Shown here: positions 1-18,029 of the stretch, piece by piece | Layout: the number at the start of each line of letters is the position of its first letter | Position numbering within the stretch: the first letter of the stretch is position 1 | Assembly (NCBI RefSeq): GCF_034702125.1 | Contig: NC_085861.1 | Location: 57,549,850 to 57,613,849 of the forward strand | Reading direction: 5' to 3' | DNA length: 64,000 nt | From: Engraulis encrasicolus | Taxonomy: Eukaryota > Chordata > Actinopteri > Clupeiformes > Engraulidae | Notes under the pieces: generated by a model | The model's input: only the letters and a program-made list of their open reading frames with translations | Told to the model about the DNA's origin: nothing | Database searches by the model: none | Program-made: the position numbers and the translations under genes

Positions 1-49
1 TACAGTGCACATTTACTTGACTTGACTAACCTAAGCTTATCTCCTGCAG

Positions 50-1084
50 GTGGCTGTTGCTGGGCTTTCAGAGGGAGTTTGAACATAGCGAGGCTCTGCG
101 TCTTTTTGAGATCCTACGATGCGATCACCTCGAACTCATATCCCAACAGGTTGAACGAGCTCGCTACCAGGAAAGGATCATCCAGAATCAGACCGCTGGT
201 GAGGATGACTTTAGAACAGGGTTGACTGTTCATAGAAAAAAGGCCAATTAATTATATTCTATTTCATGTAGCGAACTACTTTCGGAATCCATTGACAGTT
301 CAAGGAAACAACTTAACTGCAGCTTTAAAGCGATACTGTACTATTTCTGGAAATAAACTCATTTTACACCTCCCTTCAGTTAAATAATTGAGTTTTACCT
401 TACTCCTGTACTTCCCTTCGTTCTCTTGAGTCTGACAGGGCAAAGTTTACCTCCTAGCTAGCATATGTTATTGAATCTTAGCTAAGAAGCTGAAGATTCA
501 ATGATAATTGCTAGCTTGTGACTAGAAGTAGCATCACCAGACTAAGAGAATAACTGAAAGAACATAAGAAATAAAAGGTAAAACTCAGTTATATAACTGA
601 ATCGGAGGTGTAAAATAAGCTCATTTCCAGAAATGGTAAAGCATCACTTTAATTATGGTGTGGAAGACACTAGGCTTCTATAGACTAATAACTATCTGAG
701 TAACGTTTGAGGAATATTCAAACTTGCTTAGGGGGGCTTTAATGCTGTCTTAAATGGGCCCAACAATAACAAAGATAATATGAGCCCAACATTACACTAT
801 GGTGTTACTCTGAATAGAAATATATGCTCTTGCAAGTGAGGTGGGGATCGATTTAATTGATCTTGATTTGTTTTATGTAGGACTATGCACGGTATGTACG
901 TATGTTTAATTGTTTTTGTTGTTGTATTTGTAGAAGACAAGCCCAGGATAGAGCCACTGCTCATGAAAACAGAGTACACGTTTGAACTTTTTATCTGTGC
1001 AAGCATCATACTGGAGAACAGGGAAAAACTACTGAACTGCCGAAATGATGTCCAGCTCATCCAGTTCACCAGCAGGTACACACT

Positions 1085-1139
<55 letters not shown>

Positions 1140-1414
1140 GATAGTGCACACGTGTTTATGAGGCAAAAGTTCAGACAGAGTTGATTTGAATTTTGTTAAT
1201 GATGTAAGTAGCCAACTCTAAGATGTGTTTGTGTAACAACTCAACTTGTCTCAGTCTGCAGGGCACGCTTGACTTAAACAGCACCCTCAAGAAGGCAGAG
1301 GAACATTTCTTCAACTACTGCAAGTGTTCAACGTGGGGCTATCTTAACAGCCGCTACCACAGTCACAGAAGCAAAGACCATTTCCTAAATCAGATCCGGA
1401 ACCTATTTACATGA
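50..1414 (+). CDS. TBC-domain Rab-GAP protein, C-terminal three exons (5' part outside window)
   Basis: Three exons join in frame: 50-198, 934-1075 and 1255-1414, with stop at 1412-1414, giving the last 149 residues of a larger protein. Donors are GTGAGG and GTACAC; acceptors end CAG, TAG and CAG. For the last exon the acceptor at 1254, not the one at 1261, keeps the frame and gives FTSSLQGTLDL. The first exon carries the typical late TBC signature WLLLGFQREF followed by ALRLFEIL, which in TBC proteins is the helix after the catalytic arginine and glutamine fingers (not in this window). The second has ELFICASIILENRE, resembling the usual F-L-C-A-IL-x-R segment. TBC proteins activate GTP hydrolysis by Rab GTPases in membrane traffic. 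TBC1D15/16/17/25-like is possible, but the exact member was not identified. An (AATC)n run begins 10 bases after the second donor. Confidence 0.8.
325..652. mobile_element. TTAA-flanked palindromic miniature element
   Basis: Both ends are TTAA (325-328 and 649-652). The inner ends are inverted copies of each other: AGCGATACTG..TTTCTGGAAAT on the left and its degenerate complement at 605-648. TTAA duplications are typical of piggyBac-type insertions. A related copy lies at 47926-48839. It sits in the intron between the first two TBC exons. Confidence 0.65.
1085..1138. repeat. (AATC)n microsatellite
   Basis: About 13 tandem AATC units starting 10 bases after the donor of the second TBC exon. 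Confidence 0.95.
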
Positions 1415-2147
1415 CTTCAAAGGGAAAAGTCGTATGGTTTCAGTGGGAAACAAGCACAATCAATAGATGGTTACCTGGCCCCCAGTATGCTATGGACAAA
1501 TGTGAGGTATACCTTTCAAGTGACTGCCCCTTGTGCTGTTTTGTATTATTGCAGGTGGATGAACACGTAGACAGTAAACTAGGCGAACCTGCCTAGTCGC
1601 AAAAAATATTTTTTTGCCTGAAGAGGTGGTCTAGTATTGCACCGTTGTGCACAAAACTATGGCCAACTCTTCCTCCAATCACACTGTGATGTTTTTTTCC
1701 CTGTGTGAATCGTTGGGATGGGTTAGCAGAGAAGGTGGAAGTACTCTATAAGAAGGGCCGCTCTCATTGGCTCGTATTTGTACCATCAAAAGTGGAGAAA
1801 AATTGTGGCAAAAAATAATTATGACTCAAATGACTAGCTTCGAATGTAATATTAATATTTTGGGGCAAAAAAATGCAATGAGAACGCCAAGTTTGTTTTA
1901 GGTAGCTCCTTTGAAACCCATTAATGTTTTACTTGCCTACAGTCACCAACTAGCAGTAGTGCCACCCAGACAACTTCAGTCATTGACCCTTTTCATTGGT
2001 TACAGATTCTCTGAGGTTAATCACTGTTGGTCATTGACTGTCGCTGTGATTTGTCATCACGTGCAGAGGCAGTTTGACTGACAACAGTTTGGTCCCACCA
2101 CAGACCTCAGCTGTGCATGTGGTGCCACACTAAGCTCATTCATGTTA
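1415..2147. other. Downstream flank of the TBC gene, nothing recognised
   Basis: No exon-like or clear repeat structure was recognised. The sequence is AT-rich and probably includes the 3' UTR of the TBC gene, but no convincing AATAAA was found close to the stop; the nearest, at 2633-2638, lies inside a repeat. Confidence 0.4.
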
Positions 2148-2800
2148 TAGGGGTCTTTCCAATATCCAAACTCCCGTCCTCGACCTGTGCTTGTGGCCTC
2201 GCGTTTCACGTGATTCCCTGCATCTGTGTAGCCTCGCGAGCCATCCTACGTACTTACGCCAAAGGGTTGGTTCCACTACGAGTCTGGCTGTGCCTCTCTG
2301 TGCTGTGCCTGGAGCAGTAGGATTTTGATCACAACGCCCCCCCAGAAAACAGCCAATAAGCGAATAAGCGCCCCACGTGGGGGCGAAAGGGGGAGGACGA
2401 TCGTGACAATGACGTACACATCTGCGCCAGAGCCATTGGTCTGCGCTACGTTGTTGTTGAGTAACTGCCGGCGATTGGGTGAGAGGTGTCCAATAATTTC
2501 AAACCATAACTGAGTGCAAACTTCCTGCTTCTTGCAATCGCTTCAGAGCAAACAAATGCCAGACCATAAATACGAAATGAAATGGTATTATTATGGGATG
2601 GTCAGGACCAGGCTAGCATCTGTGTACAAAACAATAAAGTTTCCCTGCTGTCAACCTAGCCACATCAACTTTTGGGAGACTTTCAGTAGCGCTTTTGCGA
2701 GATATTGAATTAATCTTTTGTTGTCAAAGATGTCTTGCGACGTCACCACAAGGCAACAAGCACTTTGGTAGGACGGGAGTTAGGATGGGAAAGAACCCCT
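2148..2800. mobile_element. Terminal-inverted-repeat element, family A
   Basis: The left end GGGGTCTTTCC..ACTCCCGTCCT (2149-2178) is mirrored by AGGACGGGAGTT..AAAGAACCCC at 2771-2799. The interior matches a second copy around 31640-31930: both share TTGCGAGATATTGAATT-like and GACGTCA-like stretches. It appears non-coding. Confidence 0.55.
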
Positions 2801-4321
2801 ACTCCGACTTGCCACTGATAGGTTCATTGCAATACCTGGCCAACTCCCTTCCTAAGGGCCAGGTAACTATTGGAAAGTAGTGTCTTCTATGTAATAGCAG
2901 CCTTGGTGTGGCTGACAAGACACGTTTGTAGAATGTGAACAGATCATGTATCTGTCAAGATTTTCATTCACCCAAGTCATCTTGGTGAAAAGAGTTCAGA
3001 TATAGGCATCTGGACTTCTCTTTATGGCTTGAAAAGGCTTTGATCAAACAAAAAATTTTCAAGCTACAAAGAGAAGTCGAGTTGCTCACAACTTAACTCT
3101 TCGGACTAACATACAGTAGATAATGCATTGCATTCAAATACAAAGGAAAGAGGATGTGCCTCCAATATGAATGTATTTAGTGACCATAAATTTTAACATT
3201 GGATTGGAGAGAGAGGATGTTTGCAGCTAGACAGAAAGCAGAGAACCCAATGGCAAGTTCATAGTGTACAAGCAGAGACAAACCTTGGTACAAGCACATG
3301 AACTGATGTACTGGTTAAAGTGAGAAATTAAAGGGGGGGGGGGGTATGGACGGACTTAAGGTCAGTTGTCATCATGGATGAAGAGAGTGGAAAAGACGTT
3401 GAGAAGCAACCAAAACAATTTGGAATGGATGGAGAAAAGTGTTGTACATAGAGTATGCCTGACACAGGACATGGAGTAAGTTATTGTGAATTGTGCTTTA
3501 TGGGGCATTCCAGACCTGCATTATTTCAGCTCCCACTTCACAAGTTCCAGGCAGTTTAAGTGGAAGTTCTACAACCATAGCGACTGCTGCGCCTTAACTT
3601 ACTTCGGTGAGGTGTTTTGATGTGAGCCAAAGACCTCAAATAATGATTATTTGTACCGTACGTGACATTCATGTTGGCCCAATTTCACAACATAATATGA
3701 AGAGGGTGTTGAGTTAAAACTGATGTGTCTAAAACAGCTGCTCACAAGATAAATTAAGTTTTTCTTATTTGTTGACATTCTACATAACGGCTCAATGGAG
3801 GCCGCCATTATCCTTTGACTTCGATTTGCAATTTGTTGATGGGAGAGTACAGCTGTACAGAGTTTGGATTGGTTTTGGAATGCACCACTGGGCTGTGAAG
3901 ACCATTGGTGACCAGTGGTTATTTAGAGCCTGTGTAATTATTACACTGGACCTTTGAGGAATTGTATTTCACATACAACAACGTTTAATATATCGACATA
4001 TTGACAATACTTTCAAAATGTCAACTAGATAGATGACTCCCAAAATACAGTTTATGTAAAGCACAGAAGATGTGAACTGGTGAGGAGAAATTGATGTATA
4101 CCAATCTTTTGATTTGGATTGGATTTAGACCAGAAGTGATCATCTTAATTGCAAAGGTAGTACTGCAAGAGTCAGACAACACATTGACTGAAAAGAAAGG
4201 CCATTTTCAAAATGTAAAAAGCCAGGCTTGTGTGTTCCACTTGTAAGTATAATATTGCCACCATTCACATGAAAACATGTGAAATGAACCACTTCAAAGT
4301 TTTACCCTGAACAAAATGTAC
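2801..4321. other. Intergenic sequence, nothing recognised
   Basis: Apart from a short poly-G run near 3333-3342 no gene, repeat family or motif was recognised. A 62-codon open stretch at 3769-3957 has no recognisable features. Confidence 0.4.
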
Positions 4322-4650
4322 AGGTTTACTTGACTTTACTTGAAGCCGGTGACATCCGCGTGACATAACTGCCATTCGCGTTTCATAACAGTGTAGTAAC
4401 GTAGTCATGCACGTGTCATAAAAATTGTCAATGTTGTAAAGATTTTATGACTGTCATTACTATAAGTAACATTTGGTTATGGTGAAGACAGCCTCAGCAA
4501 TGTCAACTTTTCATAACCATAAAAAAGGCATGTCATTGACATCATGTTGACTCATTCATGACTGTCATGACACTGTTTTGACACTATCATGATTCATGAC
4601 ACTGTTATGTCATACGTATGACGTCAGCACCAAGTAAGGTGTAACCAAAA
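4322..4650. mobile_element. Palindromic miniature element, family B (TACTTGACGCC type)
   Basis: The left end has TTTACTTGAAGCCGGTGACAT and the right end mirrors it with ATGACGTCAGCACCAAGTAA followed by GTGTAACC. The inside is rich in TGTCATGAC-type motifs. It is a degenerate copy of the elements at 6539-6898 and 11504-12126. Confidence 0.6.
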
Positions 4651-5486
4651 TGTCACATAATGTACAAATGGGCTTGTAGCGTATTGCCTTAAAGGTGACT
4701 TTAGGGCTCACATGTTAGCCACTAATGCCTAACAGCTGTTTGTGTAAGTGACTTACAAGACATGTTTCAAGGACCTTATCAATAATAAGGGCCTTATTGA
4801 CAGTGAGATAGCAATTTGGGAATACACGCCTAACAGATGTTGTTTGCTTAAATGTAGTTGGGGAGGAGCCGGAGGAGTGATTGACAACTGCCTTCCTATT
4901 CCCACCTTCTCAGAGATTTAATCCCTCCTACCCATGTGGCACCTACTGTATGTAAGTCTCCACCTCTTCTGGTTGATTCATGGGACCTGATCAAACCTAT
5001 TTTCCAACCCACATCGCCTTTCCCCCAGATCAGACATATGCTACACCTCAGAATTAATCATAAGTTAACCAATGATGTGGTTGTCTGCCCCACTTGGCAA
5101 GCAATTTGTGAGTTGTGTGTGTGCAAATATATGTAATTATTTTGGACTACAAAAGAGAAATTGCATGTCTGACGTACAGCCACTTTGGCTGCGGTGCAGC
5201 AGTAGGGTTGGCTGCACACCATCAGCCTTTGTTTCACATCAAATACATGAGGCATACATTGTAGTCTGTTGCCCAGTCTTGCACAAAAACTAAAATAATG
5301 AGTCTTTCCTGACCAAAATGAGTAGTCTTACGATGCCAATCCAAATCTTTAAAATTTGCTCTTATATCATATCATATATGAGATACAGAGCATGTATCAA
5401 ACGGAATTAGTTTGACTCGTCCCGTTCAATTCCATTGAAAAACATGCGAGTTAAGCCCCCATAGTCCGAAAGTAGAAGGGCATGAC
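4651..5486. other. Intergenic sequence, nothing recognised
   Basis: No exon, transposase remnant or clear terminal repeat was recognised in this AT-rich stretch. Confidence 0.35.
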
Positions 5487-5953
5487 CATAGAGGTAGAAA
5501 ATAACACTAGAGAGGACACAGCAATTTGCGACAGCACTGGGAAATGGCAGCTGGAGCTTCCCAACTTCCGTAGGTAGTGTAGGCAATGCAAGTCAATGGA
5601 GAACACGCCCACCCCTGTCAAGAAATTGACTAAAACTGTGTAAATATGAAGTAACACTTTAATCAAAGACCAGATTTGAAATGTCAGGCTAAATATTTAC
5701 TTAAATCATATGAGTCGATAAAATACATTTAAAAATCAAATCATATATTTTATGAACATAGTTGGCAACACACTTCAACTATTGTCCTTGTATAGTGTGA
5801 TGATGGACATCACACGATTAAGCCATTTTTGACAGAGGTGAGCCTCGTTCTCCGTTAATTTCCATTTCTCTGATCTACCTACAGATAATGGCTGCTACAG
5901 ATTGCCGTAAAAGGGGGGGCGGGGTCCTCTCTAGTGTTATTTTCTACCTCTAT
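5487..5953. mobile_element. hAT-type miniature element with 8-bp target duplication
   Basis: The ends are long inverted repeats: CATAGAGGTAGAAAATAACA on the left and the complement on the right, both continuing into CTAGAGAGGAC. The element is flanked on both sides by the identical 8-mer GGCATGAC (5479-5486 and 5954-5961), as expected for a hAT insertion. No transposase reading frame remains. Confidence 0.85.
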
Positions 5954-6538
5954 GGGCATGACTTAGGTGCCCCCCTCCCCTTACCCCAATCACCCCACTC
6001 TTACACAAAGGCTCTTAACGTACGGGAATCTTCAGCCGGTGAAAGTTCTATATAATTCTGGGCACCATTCAATAAAATGTGGAATTTTAGAATCTTGCAT
6101 TGTTATAGCACACATTTTATAGAATGTTCAAAAACCCACACTCAAAAAAAATTAATTGTCCCACCTACTCCCCGAAGTCCTCCATTTTACTAGTGGTCTC
6201 ACTCTACCATCCCTCTATTACTAACAGAGGGATGTAAGCATAATCTCAGCTTCCAGCATCCCAGAACTGAGACCAGTTACCATATGCCAAAAAATGCTTT
6301 ACTGTCCACCAAGCACTCAGGGGGTGAACTAATGAAATGATTGATTTTGCCTAACACCTGTCTTATAAGTCATTTACCGTATACAGACATTTAGGCATTT
6401 GTTTGTGGCTAACACGTGAACCTTAAAACAAAGTGTTCCTGCCCATTCACAAATGTTATCTTTTTTTTTACACTTACCACAACCATCAATTTATACATTT
6501 TCACCCCATGCCCGCCATTTTGGATTAACAGTCATAGA
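5954..6538. other. Intergenic sequence, nothing recognised
   Basis: No gene or repeat boundary was recognised between the hAT-type element and the palindrome that follows. Confidence 0.35.
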
Positions 6539-6898
6539 CATCTTTGGCTGTAAAATGTACTCAACTTTGGGTAACACTTTACTTGACGCCGGTGTCATAA
6601 GCATGTCATTACAGTGTCATGACACAGTCATAGATAAGTCATAAACATTATGTCCATGTCATAAACATTTTATGACTGTTGGCCTTAAGTGACATTCGGT
6701 TATGGCAAAGACAACCTTTGCCATAACCGAATGTCACTTAAGGCCAACAGTCATAAAATGTTTATGACATGGACATAATGTTTATGACACATGCATAACT
6801 GTGCCATGACACTATTATGACACTGTAATGACATGCTTATGACACCGGTGTCAATTAAAGTGTTACCCAAGTTGAGTAAATTTTACAGCCAAAGATGT
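6539..6898. mobile_element. Near-perfect palindromic miniature element, family B
   Basis: Two arms of about 175 bases are inverted copies meeting near 6718-6719 (GACAACCTTTGCC). The outer ends are CATCTTTGGCTGTAAAATGT and its complement, followed by GGGTAACACTTTACTTGACG. The arms are nearly identical at the ends and centre and differ mainly around 6620-6640 against 6790-6810. No ORF is present. The same family occurs at 4322-4650 and 11504-12126. Confidence 0.8.
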
Positions 6899-7533
6899 GA
6901 TTTGGACCAGTAAATAAAGTTGTATTACTCATTCATTCATGAAAGGGTCATTGCTTCTTTCCAAAATGTATGCTGCCATTCAGAAAGTTTAATCTTTTCA
7001 TGACTAAGTAAATTAAATCTGACTAAAATAGGTTTTGCCATCAAAAGATGTTTATGACTTGTAGTTCAAAATGGCGGATTTGCAAGTAGAAGATTAACCT
7101 ATTTATTCATGAAAAGTGTATATTTCAAAGCTATAATGAAGACTTACAAATTGATGGTGTTTGCAAATATTCTTTAAAAAAATGTAAAGGGGCAGGATGA
7201 ATTCGGGAAATAAACCACCAAATAAAGTGCACACTTAATCACTAATCTTTGTCCATTATTTCCCACTGGATTTGTACTGTGGTGTGGTAATTTTTCATAC
7301 TGAACCCTGCTTCTCTGTTATAGTGCCTTATTTTTATCCAACAATATAAACACACCAACCTTAAGAAGTTTGCAAAAGCAAGTAACATGATGATGTTTAT
7401 GCCATGTATTTTACATTTACTGACTGTACAGTAGTTTGGATTCATCACACTTAAAGGCCTCATCTTTTATTGTCAGAGTTTATTATCAGGGTTGTGCAAA
7501 ATCCAAAATTTGCACACATACTATAATAGGAAC
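6899..7533. other. Intergenic sequence, nothing recognised
   Basis: AT-rich sequence without recognisable genes or repeat ends. Confidence 0.35.
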
Positions 7534-7973
7534 TAGGGATGTCCAGTAATATCGGCCCACCGATATTATCGGTCCGATATTAGCATAAAAAAATAATATT
7601 TGTACATATAATAAATATAATAAAACCGATAAAATAATGCTTGAATTACACCCAAATAGTGCTGTATATATGGGCCTATGCACACTATTCCTCTACATTA
7701 AGTTGAAGTATTTTTCTATTTTACACAGACCATGTTAACATTTGGAAAGCCTTGTTGCATTCGAGAATTCATCCAGTGGGGCATCACAATAAAATTAAGC
7801 ATGTTGTGTTAATTCCACAACAGGAGATATGTGATCTTGTCTAAAATGAGTTTTGAGGGAAAAATAACCCATATATCGGCATAGGTATCGACTGATATCG
7901 GAATCAAAAATTGAGAGTTGTAAATATCGGTATATCAGATATCGCCAAAAAAAGCCGATATCAGACATCCGTA
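7534..7973. mobile_element. hAT-type miniature element (TAGGGATGTCC ends)
   Basis: Begins TAGGGATGTCC and ends with the complementary GACATCCGTA. The inner ends are rich in ATATCGG and CCGATAT repeats on both sides. Flanking 8-mers ATAGGAAC (7526-7533) and ATAAGAAC (7974-7981) differ by one base, consistent with an aged hAT target duplication. Confidence 0.8.
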
Positions 7974-8154
7974 ATAAGAACTGATTACGTTTTGGAGGCC
8001 ACCGCTTTGCAGATCTCTGACTTTTTACTTGCACAGTAACTATTAAACCGGCGGACGACTGTAAACTAAACTAAACAAACCCTAGTGGCAGATTTATACT
8101 TTTTTGCATGGTGGACAGGTCTTAGGGTGCACCCTATGGGTTTACCATGCCTGA

Positions 8155-8474
8155 GCCAGAGCCATGGAGGTAAGAGCTAGGCTAATGCCATTGACTCCTG
8201 TGTTCCATTTTTACACAAAGATGGTGGCTCATAGAGCCTTTGACACACAGATTACCATTGGCATAGTTCCAAAATAGTTCCAGGAAATGAGCATGAAACA
8301 CAGAAAGTGCATTAAAAGTAAATACAATTAACCTTTGCTTGTTATGTAGTGGTTCTGTGCTAGTCTCTAACGAAAAGAAAGTCGCTGCGTAAAATTATTT
8401 GAATCTACGTGAATCATGTCACCAGACGACTTCCTGTACCTGGTTGTCACAGCTCTGAATTCCATGGCTCTGGC
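8155..8474. mobile_element. Dispersed inverted-repeat element, family C (GCCAGAGCCATGGA ends)
   Basis: The 14-base end GCCAGAGCCATGGA (8155-8168) is exactly mirrored at 8461-8474. Internal blocks such as ATAGTTCCAAAATAGTTCCA and ACTTCCTGTACC recur at 26838-27322 and, inverted, at 31388-31640, so this is a multi-copy family. Confidence 0.65.
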
Positions 8475-8730
8475 CTAAACCATCCTCCAATCACAACACT
8501 AAGTGCAGCAAGCTTTTTATTGGTTGGAGTAGTTGGGATGGTCTTAAAACAGTGATGACATGGCTCTGCATACACTTACATGTGTAGTACACATACACCT
8601 ATAAGTCCTACCTTTAATTCCTCATAGGCTCAAAGATACAAGGATGTTTATTTGTCATATACATAGAGACACTTTCGTGCCACATGTAATGAAATGAATG
8701 GCCAGTGCAAAATAAGTGTGCAGAAGAAAT

Positions 8731-8741
8731 GTGTGTGTGCG

Positions 8742-8821
<80 letters not shown>
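8731..8821. repeat. (GT)n microsatellite
   Basis: About 90 bases of GT with two early GC interruptions. The translated reading frames across it are repeat artefacts. Confidence 0.97.
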
Positions 8822-8822
<1 letters not shown>

Positions 8823-8989
8823 TGGCGTTCCATTTCCCTCTTCAATTGAACATAAAAAATCATGCTTTGATCTGTCCTGTTCTTCATTCTGTGCACTGGG
8901 CAGCCAGCCCAATATAGTGACGGCTCGTTGTACGTAGAAGACGGTGAGTGCTAATGTCAAACCCTCACACACACAGGCCTAGAAGTTTC

Positions 8990-9213
8990 TGCACAGGTAT
9001 CATATGACAGGAGCTGGAGTGTCTGCCCTTCGCGGGGTATATACTGCCAAGAGCCGCCTGGTTCTGTCTCTTAGCCCTCTCAGCTCTAGTAGACAGAGGA
9101 AGGTGGCTGTCGGAGATCTTCAGGAGATCTTCAGACCTTTGTGTCTCTGAAGGAGGAACGGACAACACCGTCGTCATCATCATACATATCACTCTGTGAA
9201 TTGTGACTGAGCC
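8990..9213 (+). other. Exon-like open stretch of unknown identity
   Basis: A possible acceptor (TCTGCACAG) is followed by an in-frame open segment reading YHMTGAGVSALRGVYTAK and ending at a stop (TGA) near 9148. A possible donor, CCAG|GTAGTAA, lies at 9212-9213. The GC content is higher than the surroundings. The opposite strand is open too (8965-9192). The protein was not recognised. It could be an untranslated hspa8 leader exon, a worn LINE tail or a small unknown exon. Confidence 0.25.
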
Positions 9214-10520
9214 AGGTAGTAAGCTCTTTTAAAATCATGTATAACTTTCTGATTTTCTCGTGTGACTTTTTTTTCCTTTTGTGTCAGGATGTTGATGTGG
9301 TTCACCTTCACCCAAAACTACTAGAATAAAAAGACAGAATAAATTGGAATAATTACCCAGAAATTAGAAGCCAAGGAAATTAAACATGATCATGAACTTG
9401 ATCTTGAACTTGAACTCCATTTATAGTTTTCTAGTCCCATATGTCTGCACACACTTCACATTCGTGGTCTTACTGCTTTAACAGTAAATTATCTTTAAAT
9501 TCCCTGGAAAGGTTTGTCAGCCTAACACAAAATTGTCTCTGGCTTGGAGGTTAAAGGAAGAATCATGAGATTGTGATCTGATCACTTCTAGACAGACTAG
9601 CCTACAGTAACTTTTTTCATTCCACAGGTGTGGGTTACCCCTAGGGCCAGATATTTAAATCAGAAATATTTCCTAACATGACACAGTAGTTCTTTTTTTA
9701 TGAAAAACTAAAGTATTTGTGGGAAAAAGGCTGAATATTAATCATAAATCTTATCATGAGCAGAATCGTGTGGTGATTGACACGATACAGCTGTCGGAAA
9801 GTATCCGTGTGGCTGCAGTGGTGGCAGGATACGCTACCGTAAATATATCCCACCCAGACCGATAGAGGCACATGTCTGTTTTTAGTGCCATGCACCCCTT
9901 TCCCTGGTATGTTGTCAGTCAGCTACTTCTGAAATCTAAGAGGTACAGAGAGTCATGTGTAATGTATGTACTCGCTTACTGTACAGCATATTCAGTAGTG
10001 ATGTACCATGTCATATTGTAGGCCCTATCAGTATGATTATATTACATATTTGCCACTGAAAATGCCTTATGGTCAGTTACATAATGCGCTAATGGCCAGT
10101 GGCTGCACATAACGGCCAGAGCTGTTCATAATGGAAATGAGTGTGACATTTGCTTACTGTACCATTGAATATGCCACACAGGGTTAAGTGCATGTCATGC
10201 ACAATATGAGTTTGGCCTACAAAGACTTTCCAATTTCCATGTTTTGATTATGGCCCGCTGTGAATTTGAGTTTGACACACCCCTGCACTACCCCTACGTT
10301 AATGTCTCTGGTATTCTTTCTGTCATTTGTTTCATACAAAATGGCTAAAGGCCCAGCTGTAGATTATTGGTTTTAGCAGCAATTACTTAAATTCATCACT
10401 GAGCATGAAGTGCATTTAATGCGTGTACAGGTTCAGTTTGGACTGCGATTTTGTTCCACATTTTCTTCCACTGTGAATTTCAATTCAACGCCTCTGCCCT
10501 AATGTCTGTTGTGTCTAAAG
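9214..10520. other. Upstream region of hspa8, nothing firm
   Basis: This should include or lie downstream of the hspa8 non-coding first exon, since the coding exon starts at an acceptor. No convincing TATA box, CCAAT box or three-unit heat shock element was found, so the promoter was not located. Confidence 0.35.
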
Positions 10521-10718
10521 GGCCTTGTTTACATCTCAGAGACATTTAGTGCAGAACTAACTCAATTTAATTTAGAATAAAACTTAAATTCCGATATGAA
10601 ACCATCATGTAAACACTTTTCGGAAGTAGCCCTAAATAAAAATGTGATGTAAACTCGACTTCAACAATTTAATTCTGAATTATTAATTTGTAATTAATAA
10701 CATCATGTAAACGAGGCC
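10521..10718. mobile_element. Miniature element, family D (GGCCTCGTTTACATG ends)
   Basis: The ends GGCCTTGTTTACATC and CATGTAAACGAGGCC are inverted copies. The interior alternates AATTTAATTCTGAATTA-like and GTAAAC blocks. Copies lie at 35135-35315 and 37398-37556. Its right end is 40 bases upstream of the hspa8 coding-exon acceptor, so it forms part of that intron. Confidence 0.7.
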
Positions 10719-10765
10719 AATGTCTCTTGTATTTTTTTGTTTGTTTTGTTTGTTTCAGATACAGA

Positions 10766-17195
<6,430 letters not shown>

Positions 17196-17271
17196 AATCT
17201 GGGGATTGCATTTTTCCTTGCACATCACGATTTCTTTGCTGTACTCTCATTCTCCCGGTTGCTCTCTGGCA

Positions 17272-17277
17272 ATTAAA
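17272..17277 (+). terminator. Candidate hspa8 polyadenylation signal ATTAAA
   Basis: ATTAAA lies 77 bases after the hspa8 stop codon and about 25 bases before a GT/T-rich stretch. No AATAAA occurs earlier. Confidence 0.45.
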
Positions 17278-17349
17278 TCTACGAGAAACAGGCTTTAAGC
17301 TGTCACATGTTTTTTTTTCTGTTGACATACAGTTTTGTGTAGCCTGGTT

Positions 17350-17650
17350 ATCACCAGACGGTGCGTGTGTGTAGCTCCAGAGCCCCCCGGTGGAGCGGAG
17401 CTACACACCGTCTGGTACACTGCTGTTAACATGCTGGTCTCGAGTCTAATAATAATTTGAGCATTTATTGCTTCAATATCGGCCTCACCACCAACAATTT
17501 CCTTCAAAAAGGACTGTGACTCCTCAATGCGAGCTGCCGTTGATATTGAAGTAATAAATGCTTCATAATAAATGTTTATTTTCTGACTTGAGACCAGCAT
17601 GTTAACGGCAGTGTACCAGACAGTAGTGTGTGTAGCTCCGCTCCACCAGG
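17350..17650. mobile_element. Inverted-repeat element just 3' of hspa8
   Basis: CTGTTAACATGCTGGTCTCGAG (17422-17443) is mirrored by CTTGAGACCAGCATGTTAACGG near 17587. The outer parts GTGTGTGTAGCTCC and GGAGCGGAGCTACACACC form further inverted matches, with CAGACGGTG-like outer motifs. No reading frame is supported. Confidence 0.6.
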
Positions 17651-18029
17651 GGGCTCCGTTTTGCTAACAACGTATTTTCCTCTTTGTGCCAAACATCTTC
17701 TACCACTAACCATTTCAATGCAGTCAATGCAAAGCAGGTTAAGCTGTATCCGGTTGGTATTTGTCTTTGGCAACACATTTATACGTACATAGCTGCCAAT
17801 TTTTCTTTGCACAAAAGCCTAAAACCGGTAATCATTTAATCACTTCTGAGTTCTGACCAAGGCTGCATTCACTTAACATGACTTAAGGTGGAAAGCATCT
17901 TTGGATGGGTTTAGACACTAGGTAAGGTTGTATTGTCCAAATAGGGGACAATTTTGGCGTTGGTCTATAGTAGGCCCTATCAGACTAGGACTTGTCCTTT
18001 GGCCTCAACCTGATTTTGCCCAAAGGTTA

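Noticed and set aside
8980..8996. Heat shock element for hspa8 (AGAAGTTTCT)
   Set aside because: Only two inverted GAA units, no third unit and no promoter context; expected by chance in this much sequence.
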